Shown here piece by piece: positions 21,996-31,689 of a DNA stretch of 64,000 bases. The notes under the pieces are model-generated. The model worked only from the letters and a program-made list of their open reading frames with translations. It was not told where the DNA came from and made no database searches. Each line of letters begins with the position of its first letter. Positions within the stretch are counted from its first letter, which is position 1. Origin of the DNA: Avena insularis (taxonomy: Eukaryota > Streptophyta > Magnoliopsida > Poales > Poaceae); contig CM042685.1 in NCBI GenBank assembly GCA_023614405.1, positions 83,380,684 to 83,444,683 of the forward strand, given 5' to 3'. A program made the translations under genes and the position numbers.

Positions 21996-22018
21996 AGCCC
22001 CCTACCTGGCATGCCAAA
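21996..22018 (-). other. Post-LTR primer region of element E
   Basis: On the minus strand TTTGGCATGCCAGGTAGGGG follows the LTR end ACA. It is one base from the TTGGCGCGCCAGGTAGGGG sequence that starts the internal region of many grass TAT elements. Confidence 0.7.
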
Positions 22019-22860
22019 TGTTAGAGATTTGTCCCGCAAAGGAAACTAGGGTCCAATGATCCCTTGTTTCGAGAGGGGGCTGAAGACGTAGTTCCAAGGA
22101 GCCTCAGCGGCGGTGGCAACGACAGAGCAAGCACATGACAGAGAAGTGACACGGATTTTTTACCCAGGTTCGAGACCCTCGTGAGGAGGTAAATGCCCTA
22201 CTCCTGGATTTTTGTATTGCTCGCTTTTCTTCGCGAGGGTAAAATGGAGGATTTATGTCTAGGGTTTAGATCGTAGGGGATCGATCCGTTCTGAGGTAGG
22301 AGAAGGGTCCCTTATATAGGTCAGCGTCTGGCCTCTTCCCCCAGCCTTTCAGCGGGAAGGGCATCCACAGTGCTGCTCCTCGAGATCCCGGTCTAGGAAA
22401 CTACTTTTGGAGGACTTAGTCTAGCCTGCCATGCTCCACTCCATCCTATAAAGTGGACTTCGTCGATGTCGCTTGTCTTCATCCGGCGCACTCTGATTTT
22501 TCACTCTTTCACCAAAATGGCAACGGGAGGAGCCTTTCAACACGAGATCGCTTGCTTAAGGAGGCGGGCTCGCACTGTAGGGCCGCTGCAGTCCCTGTCG
22601 GCTCGCTCTCCGCTCGATAGAGTTACCATCCTGCCCTTGGCGCACTCCGAGGTATCCGAGGCTTGAGGGCACAGCACGGTGTAGCGACATGCCTTCTTTG
22701 AGAGGCATGACCTCTTTAGGTTTATCCCATTGCGAAGTGCAGGCCTCGTGTTGCATGCATGGCCGGACCACCTCTGGAGGCGTTGATGCCTCACGAGGGG
22801 GGCGTTACTCCTGGTGCGGGGCTCGTCAATCCTGGGGACGTAGCTTGGAGTTTTTATTGA
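22019..22860 (-). repeat. Element E LTR, right end approximate
   Basis: The left boundary is precise: + strand TGTTAGAGATTTG starts right next to the post-LTR motif. A minus-strand TATA box lies at 22312. The right boundary is uncertain; the sequence changes character by about 22860-22900. No gene is supported here. Confidence 0.6.
22312..22319 (-). promoter_or_regulatory. TATA box in element E LTR
   Basis: The minus strand reads TATATAAG about 300 bp before the LTR end. This fits an LTR promoter directed toward the element's internal region. Confidence 0.5.
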
Positions 22861-22896
22861 TGAGAATTTTATACTACCTACGTCTATGCATTTGTG

Positions 22897-23651
22897 TATG
22901 ATCAAGTTCGCTGAGGAAGCAAGCATGGCGCGGCGAGGAGAAGGGCTGCTGAAAGAGGAGACCAGCATGATTATCATCCAAGGATGCGCGAGGGAGGAGC
23001 GGTATGCAGACGCAATGGACGAGGAGATCATCAAGAAGAGAGCGACACCATCTTCGAAGACCGCAGTGTCCGGCCGATATCAATCGGACAATCCGGCCTA
23101 CCCCGAGACGCGTCAAGGTGGAAGCCAATCAGTAAGTCAAATTGGAAGCCACCGGAAACTAGCCGGAAGCTTTGAAGTTACTGCCCGGACCAGACTGTCT
23201 GGCTCTCTCCACCCGGAGTGTCCGCCTCGAACGAAATGTCTGGCCCGTACCAACCAGAATGTCCGGCCGCCGACAGATTCTGGTCATAGTCGGCTTGTAT
23301 CAATTTGAGTCAGACACGTCTTTGTTTTGGTTTCTAGCGAACCCAGCCGCCCATATAAGCCCTGGGACGCCCCTTAGCTCAGTTTAGACCATGTTTAAAG
23401 TAAACCCTAGATCTGTTGAGTTGCTACTTGCATCCAATTGAACCCCTACACCAATTTGTATCGATCTGGTATATTTGATATTATCAATCAAGTGTGATTA
23501 GTTGTTCCGTTGGGAATTAGCCAATTGTAAGTTTTGTGTGATCTGCTATTCCAGTAGAAATTATAAGATTGCAATTACCGCTTCATGGTCAACGGCTAAT
23601 TGAGCAAGAATGTGAAGTTGCAAATATCTATAAGGGTTGAGAGCTGTTGCA
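22897..23651 (+). repeat. LTR F, gypsy-type, plus strand
   Basis: The stretch contains repeated CCGG-rich words (GTCCGGCC, TGTCTGGC, CAATCCGGCC) at about 23065-23270, a TATA-like CATATAAG at 23352, and ends in GTTGCA at 23651. The next bases, TTGGTATCTGGGATTG, resemble a primer site. The left limit is a guess. What follows is not its own coding region but an antisense protease fragment, so only the LTR and a few bases of this element remain. Confidence 0.45.
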
Positions 23652-23711
23652 TTGGTATCTGGGATTGATCGAGAGGTTCATGAGCGTCATACAAGTTATC
23701 TCCACCGATTA

Positions 23712-24044
23712 TCAACATCTAACATCCTTGCTTACTGAGAAGATTGGGCCACCCCATACCACCAACGATTCCACCATTTCCTTGCTTATGCCATTAGTAG
23801 AGCTACCACCATCCACCATAAGCTTGCACGCTTTTCCCTTGATCATGAACTGGGTTTGAAATAAACTCCAGCGCTGGCCTCTATCCGTTGTCAAGCAAGC
23901 ATCACCATAAACTCTTTTAATTTGCATATTCAGCCTGTTCAATGGTTCACCCTCCTCCACGACATCCTTCCCAACATTAGCCGTGACAACATCGGCCTTC
24001 TTTACTGCAGAAATCATTGTCATTGCCTTGTGAACTTGTTGCAT
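23712..24044 (-). pseudogene. Ty3/gypsy protease fragment
   Basis: A 110-codon minus-strand frame contains RWSLFQTQFMIKGKACKLMV followed by DGGSSTN, the aspartic protease region of gypsy gag-pol proteins (family form: LFHTRC, then VCSLIIDGGSCTNV). No gag zinc knuckle or reverse transcriptase flanks it. The upstream part (higher coordinates) is cut at 24078 where copia element D starts. It is an orphan fragment. Confidence 0.65.
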
Positions 24045-24077
24045 TGGAACAACCGGTTTAACGTTCTCTACATATGG

Positions 24078-24339
24078 TGAAGGAAATATGCCCTAGAGAC
24101 AAATAATAATATGGATTATTATCATATTTCACGAAGTTTATGAATTAGGTTTTATATCATGCTATAACTATATTGAATGGAAATGTTAATACATGTGTGC
24201 TATACAATCATCTAGGAGTTCAAGGTGAAATATTTAGTCACTAGTTCATTGGTCAACAGATGATCAAGGTTTCCTGATTATGATGGTTCTTTGGCACAAT
24301 TGACAATGGAGTCACCTCATTGGAGAATGCGATGGTGAA
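24078..24339 (+). repeat. Element D (copia) 5' LTR, first part
   Basis: TGAAGGAAATATGCCCTAG at 24078 is the start of a BARE/Angela/WIS-type copia LTR with decayed second and third bases. After 262 bp it is interrupted by element G; the bases GTGAA just before the break are repeated at 44055, where the LTR resumes. The two pieces add up to about 1.76 kb, the normal length of this LTR group. Confidence 0.85.
24335..24339. repeat. Left target-site duplication of element G (GTGAA)
   Basis: GTGAA precedes the LTR start TGTAGCATCA and is repeated at 44055-44059 after the other LTR. A 5-bp duplication is standard for gypsy integrases, so element G has both ends. Confidence 0.9.
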
Positions 24340-25513
24340 TGTAGCATCACATCTATCTAACATATGTAATGCTACATCAATCATAATAAAAATGCTACTT
24401 CCCACATGTTATTCATTGCATCATCATTACATCATGCTCATGTCACCATACACCTTGCATTTGAGCATCATATAAAAACCCATCTATTTCGTTCTTATCC
24501 CATATGCATTATATGTTGTATCACTTGTATTTTCCTCTTGATATATTGTATTTGCTTCTTGATAAATTGCTTGATGCCCAAGTTGAGTTGTGGGCATATC
24601 TTTCCCAACTCCACCACATTTCTTTTCACCACATTATGGATCCACCATCCAAACCATATATGGGCAATTGCATTTCTTTGGGTATTGAACTCTAGCTCAT
24701 GAATAGTTGGGATGGAGCTTTTCCTTTGTCTACTTGCTCCCATATCTTATCCATATTGTTCTCACAATATTTTTAAGGAAATTAACATGGTCATTTCCTT
24801 GTTTCCTATGGGGAAGTAGGAACCCCAATTCAAGCCATGGGTTATTTGAATTTGGAGTCTATTTGAATTCATAAGGTCACCTCCTATTCTAGTGGACCAA
24901 TACACACTAGCTTGACTTTGAGTTCAAATAGCCTGGTATTTGAATGAGCCATGTTTTGTTTGGTTTTGTTATGCCCTCATGAAGCAAGGTAAAAGCCTTC
25001 TTCATCTAGATTGTTTTTACAAACTAGATCATCACACCTACATTGCATGGCATATGCAATGTGTACCATGTCACCATGATCTACCCCCTTTTATTTGTTT
25101 TGGCATAATTTATATTTTGATCTTCCCCTTCTAATCATTCCTATTTGTCACCTTGTTCTATTCCTTATTGTATGTGTGTACCATACAAACATGTACATGA
25201 GCCTCTCCATCCTTCTATAATTATAAATTCCCTAATGTTTACTCCATATATTTTATCATTAGTGTTTTTCCCTTATCTAAAACCTATATACCATGTCACT
25301 CTGTCCTTTTCCCAAGCAAATCATTCCTAAACCCTAGCTAAACTACAACCACCAAAAACCACCAGATGGTTTTACCTAATCTAGTGAACCCATGCATGCA
25401 AGCCCTACGCTATCTGAAATGATCCCACCCGCTTCTGCAACCCTAGCTTACCTCTCGCCTATTAGACGCCATCGCTCTATCTGCACCGGGTATGGTTGCA
25501 CCTAGAACTAGAA

Positions 25514-25612
25514 AGAAACTTCCAGTGTTATTCTATACCAGGAGCAAGAAACTTCCGGTGTTGGTTGCCATGCTAGAAACTTCCGGTGTTGGTCTATGCC
25601 AGGAGCAAGAAG
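25514..25612. repeat. Short tandem repeat in element G 5' LTR
   Basis: Three imperfect units of about 28-33 bp each start with GAAACTTCCGGTGTT (first unit with A for G), and two of them end with CCAGGAGCAA. The repeats lie at the start of the GC-rich island. The other LTR of this element lacks the region. Confidence 0.75.
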
Positions 25613-28050
25613 GAGAAGGTCGTGTCCTTGCTGAACCCCGACGCCATCTGTGTAGTCTTCGTCTTCCCGTCGCCCCCTCGTCGTCCTTCCCCGGCAACCC
25701 ATGGTGATCCCCTTCGTCATGCCACACCCCCTTTGGCTTGCCTCCTTGTCGCCACACGCCTCTAGCCCCTCTCGCCGCTGTTCAAGGTGCCAACTCACGC
25801 CGCGAGTCGCTCCATAGTGCACACTACACGCACGCTGCTCGCCAGCAGCGCACGCTGCGCCGCGTGCTGTCGCGCTTCGCAGCACCGTAGCGTGCAACCT
25901 CTGTTCCTAGACGCGTCAAGAGCACGGAAGCCCTCCACCGGCAAAACCCACAACACGGAACCGGTAGACCATCACCCACTCTCCAATATTTGTTCAGGTG
26001 CCTCGCTCGAACTCGCACTGTATCCCTCGCCATAGTCCTCTGAAGATCCACGAAAACCCTTTGTTCACTGTCGTCCCGGTTTAGTTTGTTGCGCTGGTTC
26101 GGACACTGTCCCCCATTGTTTTCCGGTGCATGAAGGGGTCCTTTGGAGAAACTTAGTACATAAGAATCATATAACGGAGCTTCCTCACAAGATCGCCTCT
26201 TTATTTGTCAAGACGCGTTCGTTATTCAGTTTCGTCAGATCCAACCTCCTGTAGCTTTTCTAAATAGGCCCTCTTGTTTTCTTTAGTCTCAACCCGCATC
26301 CTAGACCAGCCTAGCCTTTTTATAAAATGGTTCCTCAGCTTCTTAACAACTAAACTCGCGGTACCTCCCCTTGTCCCACTTGGTAGCATAGCATCCAGTA
26401 CACGCGCAGTGGCCCCGCACCGCGCATGACCCCAAGGGTCAGTGTCGATGGCTGAGATATGCCTGAGTAACAAAAGACTATGCAAATTTAATAATTCAAA
26501 ATAAAATGTATAATTGATATGTAAATGAAAGAATTCATAACTTTTGATATGTTTTGAATTTGAATATTCTTCCTATATAAAATGCGTTTATTTTCAAATG
26601 TGGATCCAATTGTAAATTCAAACCTGTTCAAAACTAATTCAAACTAATAATATTTGATCACTTTTAATATAAATGATTTAAATATTGTTTTAAATTGATA
26701 ATTCCAAATATTATGTATAATATATGTTTTTGAATAAGAAAAATGTGATGAATATGATTATTCTATTCAAAATAAAATTTAAAATTTTCAAATTATTAAA
26801 TGCTAAATGCCTATTTCTTAGAAATTGAATAACTTTAATTCCGTAATTTCGAATTCTACAAATCATATGTCTAAATCGATTAGCTCGACGAGCCTATTCT
26901 AAATATGCATTACATGATATGAATTAAAGAATGCATCATATAAATATTAATGTCCAGCAAGGTTTATGAGAGCAAACATTACTAAAACCCTAATCAAATA
27001 CTTTATTCTTGTACCCCACACCTCACCCATGCCATGCCATGCTATACCATGTAAATTGTGCATCATTACATCACTGCATACCTTGTTTTAATATTTCATA
27101 TGATTTATATGATTGTGCAATGTATTTATTTCGGCCCCTTGTGTGTTTGGTTTTTATCCGGATAGCTGCTGAGCAAGGAGAATATCAGGAGCCACATGAG
27201 TATTACCCGGATCCTTCATATTGTGCAACTGAGCTTCCAGGCAAGCAATTCCCCCTGCTTTCACTAAATATAACACCTATTTCATCTATCTTATTCTTGC
27301 ATCATTTGTCGCGATCCGAATAAAATTGAATTCCAAGTATTGCATAGCCTTTACTTTTAAATCCCACTAAAGCTTGTTCCCTCAATCCTATGAGCCATTA
27401 CTACATGAGTTGTTTGAGCCATGCGAGTCATAGAATTTCATGTGTAGGGTATGTGAGTGTGTTTGAATAATAAGGTACCTAAACAACTGAATTGAGTAGT
27501 AATAGGATCACTGAAGAAAGAGGAACCGGTGGGCAATAGTTGAGATCTGGTTTTTATCCGCTCACTTGTGTCCCGTAGGCCCCGAGTACTTGATTCATGT
27601 TCCTTGACTATCACAGTATCCATATGTGGGACCATGAATTCCCTTAGTATTATCTTGAGTCACATTTAATTTCTTGGGGCTACAACTAGTTTGGGGCGTT
27701 ATTACTATCTTGTACTTATGTCATGCTTTACTGCTTTATTTACTACTATTGCTCGAGGAGCGTTTACTACTGTTTAGGAATGTGGAATGTTTTCATGGTA
27801 TCGACAAGACCAGCCATACTTTTGGTTTCCCAGTAGTTTACAGCCATTGTCACAAACCCCTTGATGCGTCACGGAGCTGGCCAACTTCATAGTGGGTAGC
27901 TTAGCAGGGTTCCCCTCTGAAATCATCTATGAATCTTGCGAATGCATTGTTGTGATTCCTCGTTGGGTTTTCATTTGGTTTTTTTCGAGGATGATCATGC
28001 GTGTGTTGCTATTTGTGCACCCTTGTAGGGTAAATCTTTCTGAAAGATGT

Positions 28051-28066
28051 GTCCGCAGTTATGGAC
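28051..28066. promoter_or_regulatory. Conserved dyad block in element G 5' LTR
   Basis: GTCCGCAGTTATGGAC differs by one base from the block in element A copy 1. The upstream palindrome is decayed here (TTTCTGAAAGAT). It lies 0.95 kb from the LTR end; the partner in the 3' LTR is at 43103. Confidence 0.45.
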
Positions 28067-28253
28067 GACTTGGAGCATAGTTTCTCGATCATAGACAAGC
28101 ATAACTAAAGTACCATTTTTAAATTGACTAAAACTTGTCTAGTAATAGTGCAACCTTCATGGAATGGTTAATAAAATTGCCTCCAGATGGGATGTTCTTC
28201 GGCCTTCTCGTTCGGGAAACGGGGAGGTGGGCGAGCAATGTTTATTTATATTG

Positions 28254-28272
28254 ATATATATATATATATATA
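28254..28272. repeat. TA microsatellite in element G 5' LTR
   Basis: A run of alternating T and A of about 19 bp. The corresponding place in the 3' LTR (near 43303) has only about 8 bp, so the tract changed length after insertion. Confidence 0.8.
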
Positions 28273-29017
28273 TCTATTGGGTAATCAACTGTTATTTATT
28301 TAACAAATGTATGTCTAGTATTGGTTAGGCGGATGTTGTAGAATGTCTCGATAGACCTGCTAGGCTTTATTTTTCCTGCAATTTTGTCACCCTCAGGTTG
28401 TTCCGTTTAGATGCATAAAGACTTGTTGAGCCTCCTAGGGTCTCACATGATAGATATTGTTCAGATGGATAGGTATATCCGCAGGAAGGTTACTGGGTCG
28501 AGGAGAACGATGATGGTGGCAACGACCATCAGGTATAGAGATTTCGGGGCATGGAGATCTTGAGATCATGTGTGCGAGATGTGCTTATTTTCAGGGCATC
28601 TTATGCCAATTTTCCTCTTATCCGTACTCGGATCTTGTTTTCCACTTCCGCTTGATACTCTGGTTTGTGATTTATGAGGATGTATCCTAAACTATTAGAA
28701 CTATCTAGTAATTTTTATCTTGTCATATGGCATTGAATATTTCTATTTCTTTTAGATGGTCTTTCTCTAATGTATTTTTGTATGTCGTGGACATACACAC
28801 TTGTGTATGTCTATTCGCATACCTGTCGACTACGCCGCTTACACTTGTGATGATGTTCTTGGAAAGTGGATAGGGTGGTTGGCCGACACCGTGCCCTGTT
28901 CCGCTCAGACGGGACCTAGACGTGGGTGGCCCTTGGTCCTCCTCGGTAGGACACCTTATGAACTTTGGGTTCATTCCTAGCTTGTTTCTTAGAGCGTAGT
29001 GTCCGAGATATTACAAC

Positions 29018-29028
29018 TGGTATCAGAG
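29018..29028 (+). other. Primer binding site of element G
   Basis: TGGTATCAGAG lies 2 bp after the 5' LTR and is complementary to the initiator methionine tRNA 3' end. It starts minus-strand cDNA synthesis in active elements. Confidence 0.85.
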
Positions 29029-29063
29029 TCATTCTGCCCTTCAGGGTCTCAGCCAAGATGGTA

Positions 29064-29068
29064 GTTGT
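29064..29068. repeat. Left target-site duplication of element H (GTTGT)
   Basis: GTTGT occurs here and again at 35984-35988 right after the second LTR of element H. This fixes both borders of the insertion. Confidence 0.9.
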
Positions 29069-30605
29069 TGATACGTCGTAAATTTATGTATAATTTTTGA
29101 TGTTCCATGCTTGTTTAGTATCCAATTTTCTATGCTTTGTCTACACATGGAGGTATTTTTAAATTTTTTTTGGGAATAACCTATTAATAATTTGCCACAG
29201 TGCCAGTTGCCTGTTTTCTGCTGTTTTTGGTTTCAGAAAAGCTAGTAAGAAAATATTCTCGAAATTGGACGGGACGAAAGCCAAAGTCAATATTTCACCG
29301 AGGAGAACACAAAGACAAAACGGCGAATGGAGGGGAGTGTGTGGGCCCAATGCGGGCCCACCCTTGGCCATGCCTGGGCAGTGTGTGGGCCCAATGGCCG
29401 CCCTCCTGACATGCCTCTTCGCCTATATAATCCCCCCGATGCCAAAACCCTAAGTACCCGATCATATCTCCATGGAACAGTCTGTAGCCGCCGCCACCAT
29501 CATCCCTAGATCAGGGGGATCTGAAGCTCTTCCCGGCACCCTACCGGAGGGGAGAGATCATCCCGGACGCCTTCTTCATCACCATGGAAGCCTCCGGTAT
29601 GATGTGTGAGTTGTTCCACCTTGGACTATGGGTCCATACAGTAGCTAGATGGTTGTTTCTCCTCCTTTGTGCTACCATGTTTAGATCTCGTGAGCTATGT
29701 TCATGATCAAGATCATCTATTTGTAATCATGCATGTTGTGTTTGTGGGGATCCGATGGATATTGAGATTATTATGTAAGATTGATTAATGATTCAATCTT
29801 ATTGATTCTATCATGTCTGTGTTGTTTGAGATCTTGCATGCTCTTTGTTTCTAGTAGCTATCTTGGCCAAGTAGATGCTAGTGACTCCAAGAGGGATTAT
29901 TTATGCTTGGTAGTGGGTTCATGCCTCTATTGAATATGGGGAAGGGACAGAAATATCTAAGGTTGTAGTTGTGTTTTTGCTACTAGGGAGAAAACAACAA
30001 TCTGTTTTTCATGGAACAATTGTATTGTTTACTTACACGCATTGCTTCAAATAGTTATCTGTTGCTTGCAACTTAATACTGGAGGGGGTTCGGATGATAA
30101 CCTGAAGGTGGATTACTAGTCATAGATACAGTTGGATGGTGATCTATGTATATTGTTGTAATGCCCAATGAAATCTCATAGGATCATGAATGTCTAGTAT
30201 TGCATTGTTATGCCTTGCTCTGTCCTGTCAATTGCCCCGCTGTAATTTGTTTACCCAGCATGTTATGTTATTTATCTTAAGGAGAACACCTCTAGTGAAC
30301 TGTGGACCCCGGTCCAATCTTTACCATTGATACATCTTCCACTATTACTGTTTACTTTATGCAACCTACCATTACCTTCCACACCATACGTTTAATCCTT
30401 TGTTTTCAGCAAACCGGTGAGATTGACAACCTCACTGTTCGTTGGGGCAAAGTCTTGAGTTTGTGTTGGGCTCCAAGCTACTATAGAAACCTCCTACTGG
30501 TTCGATAACCTTGGTTTCATACTAAGGGAATACTTACTATTATGCTCATCATACCTTCCTCTTGGGGTTTCCCAACGAAGCTCTATAGTGATTTGAGCCG
30601 CATCA
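29069..30605 (+). repeat. Element H 5' LTR (1,537 bp)
   Basis: It starts TGATACGTCG and ends GAGCCGCATCA. A TATA box lies at 29424. The homologous end of the 3' LTR reads GAGCCGCATTA, so the terminal CA has decayed there. No gene is supported. Confidence 0.9.
29424..29430 (+). promoter_or_regulatory. TATA box in element H 5' LTR
   Basis: TATATAA follows a GC-rich stretch and is conserved at the matching place in the 3' LTR (34779). It precedes CCAAAACCCTAAGTACCCGATC in both LTRs, a likely start of the transcript. Confidence 0.6.
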
Positions 30606-30615
30606 AGACGTTTTC

Positions 30616-30633
30616 TGGTGCCGTTGTTGGGGA
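30616..30633 (+). other. Primer binding site of element H (tRNA-Asp type)
   Basis: TGGTGCCGTTGTTGGGGA lies 10 bp after the LTR. It differs in two places from TGGCGCCGTTGCCGGGGA, the complement of the plant aspartate tRNA 3' end used by Athila-like elements. Confidence 0.8.
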
Positions 30634-30853
30634 GTTAAGGATGGCTTCACAAGGGGAGTCCTTCACAACCTTTCTCTTTACTTCGTTTTTGTTTTGCTTA
30701 GTTTCTTTTGCTTTGTTATGCTTGCTTATTTTTATCAAAAATTAAAAATAAATTAGTTTCGTTTAGTTTGCTTTTCCTTATAAAAACACAAAAAAATTAG
30801 TTCCTACTTTAGTTGCTACCATATCTGGTGTTGTTCCAATCACTGTGTCACAT

Positions 30854-31239
30854 ATGGAAAGGATATTTTCTTTAAAACAAGGAAGTGAAGAGAGTTTCAA
30901 AGAAGCTTGGTATAGAATTTCTGATTCACATGGAAAAACGGAGCCTAAAATGAGTCTAGGCCTAGTTATTAGCAATTCTACCATGTTCTTGCTCTTCGTT
31001 ATAGATATGCTTTGGATGCTATAGAAGGGGGAGATATTTTTCAATATAATGAGAATGAAGCTTTGGATGCCATAAAGAAGTTGATTACAATTTATAATTT
31101 TCCTAGCAAGTCTGATTCTTCCTTTATAAACATCTATGCTAGGTTGTACACTCTTGAGACCAGTACAGTTTCTTTGAAAGATTGCTATAACATGCTTAGA
31201 GAGCACCATGATTATGTTCCAACAAATTCTAAGCCTTGA
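30854..31239 (+). pseudogene. Element H gag remnant
   Basis: The reading begins near the ATG at 30854 (MERIFSLKQGSEESFKEAWY). It changes frame between about 30955 and 31010 and continues LDAIEGGDIFQYNENEALDA (from 31012). The pattern SFKEAWYRI, then a tyrosine-rich helix, then NEALDAIKKL is that of Athila-type Gag (family form: LYEAWERFK, FYNGL). Only about 130 residues survive, against several hundred in an intact Gag, and no zinc knuckle is seen. A longer minus-strand frame over the same bases is a shadow. Confidence 0.65.
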
Positions 31240-31269
31240 AAATGGTTTTCTACAATAAAAGTTCTTATA

Positions 31270-31689
31270 AAAAACTTTTGATGCTCGTTGTGATATCATG
31301 TCTGAATTTTGTCTTATGCCTAAAGATATCTATGAGTCTTTGAATCTTTGGGGACTTTCTGAAGGAGGATAAGAAATATATCGTGACAATAATGCAACTA
31401 TATTACCCATTGGAATAGTTGAAGGAGTGTTTACAAATATCTCAGGGAAAGTGGTGTCTACTGATTATCTTGTTATTGAATGTGTAGGAAAAGGACAAAT
31501 TACACTTGGAAGATCCCTACTGAAACACCTTGGAGCAATAATAGATGTGGGAAAAGGTATTATGTATTTTGCTTCTCCAATAACAAGAATACATTCCCTA
31601 AAGATAAGAAGAAAGGTAGGATCAAGAAATTTGACGACAATGCTTCTTCATTTGAAAATACTTGATTTTTGCTTCTTGTGCCTAACTTA
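31270..31689 (+). pseudogene. Element H protease-like remnant
   Basis: One frame reads FDARCDIMSEFCLMPKDIYE, then passes an in-frame TAA near 31370 and goes on through VVSTDYLVIECVGKGQITLG to a stop near 31687. The second part matches the region after the active site in gypsy proteases of this group. The active-site D-T/S-G triad is not present. It is followed by stops and noncoding sequence, with no downstream pol. Confidence 0.6.

Larger units (their letters stand above)
20572..22860 (-). mobile_element. Element E: Ty3/gypsy, TAT/RIRE2-like, truncated
   Basis: Read on the minus strand this is an LTR (to 22019), a characteristic post-LTR sequence, a short GC-rich internal region and the protease domain, cut at 20572 by copia element C. 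The junction motif and the protease signature are those of the grass TAT/RIRE2 group. Most of gag appears to be missing, because only about 650 bp separate the LTR from the protease. Confidence 0.7.
24340..29015 (+). repeat. Element G 5' LTR (4.68 kb)
   Basis: It starts TGTAGCATCACATC and ends GAGATATTACA, followed by the primer site. It has AT-rich arms, a GC-rich island (about 25420-26130), a three-unit minisatellite (25514-25612), the conserved dyad block (28051-28066) and a TA microsatellite (28254-28272). Against the 3' LTR it has an extra segment of about 1.54 kb (25149-26689) that contains the whole island. No gene is supported within it. Confidence 0.9.

Noticed and set aside
29018..29028. 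Possible tRNA genes suggested by tRNA-complementary words (also 45562, 30616, 59984)
   Set aside because: They are short primer binding sites next to LTR ends; no tRNA cloverleaf or promoter boxes are present.
30778..31299. 173-codon minus-strand frame in element H
   Set aside because: The opposite strand carries recognisable Gag residues in the right order, so this is a shadow.
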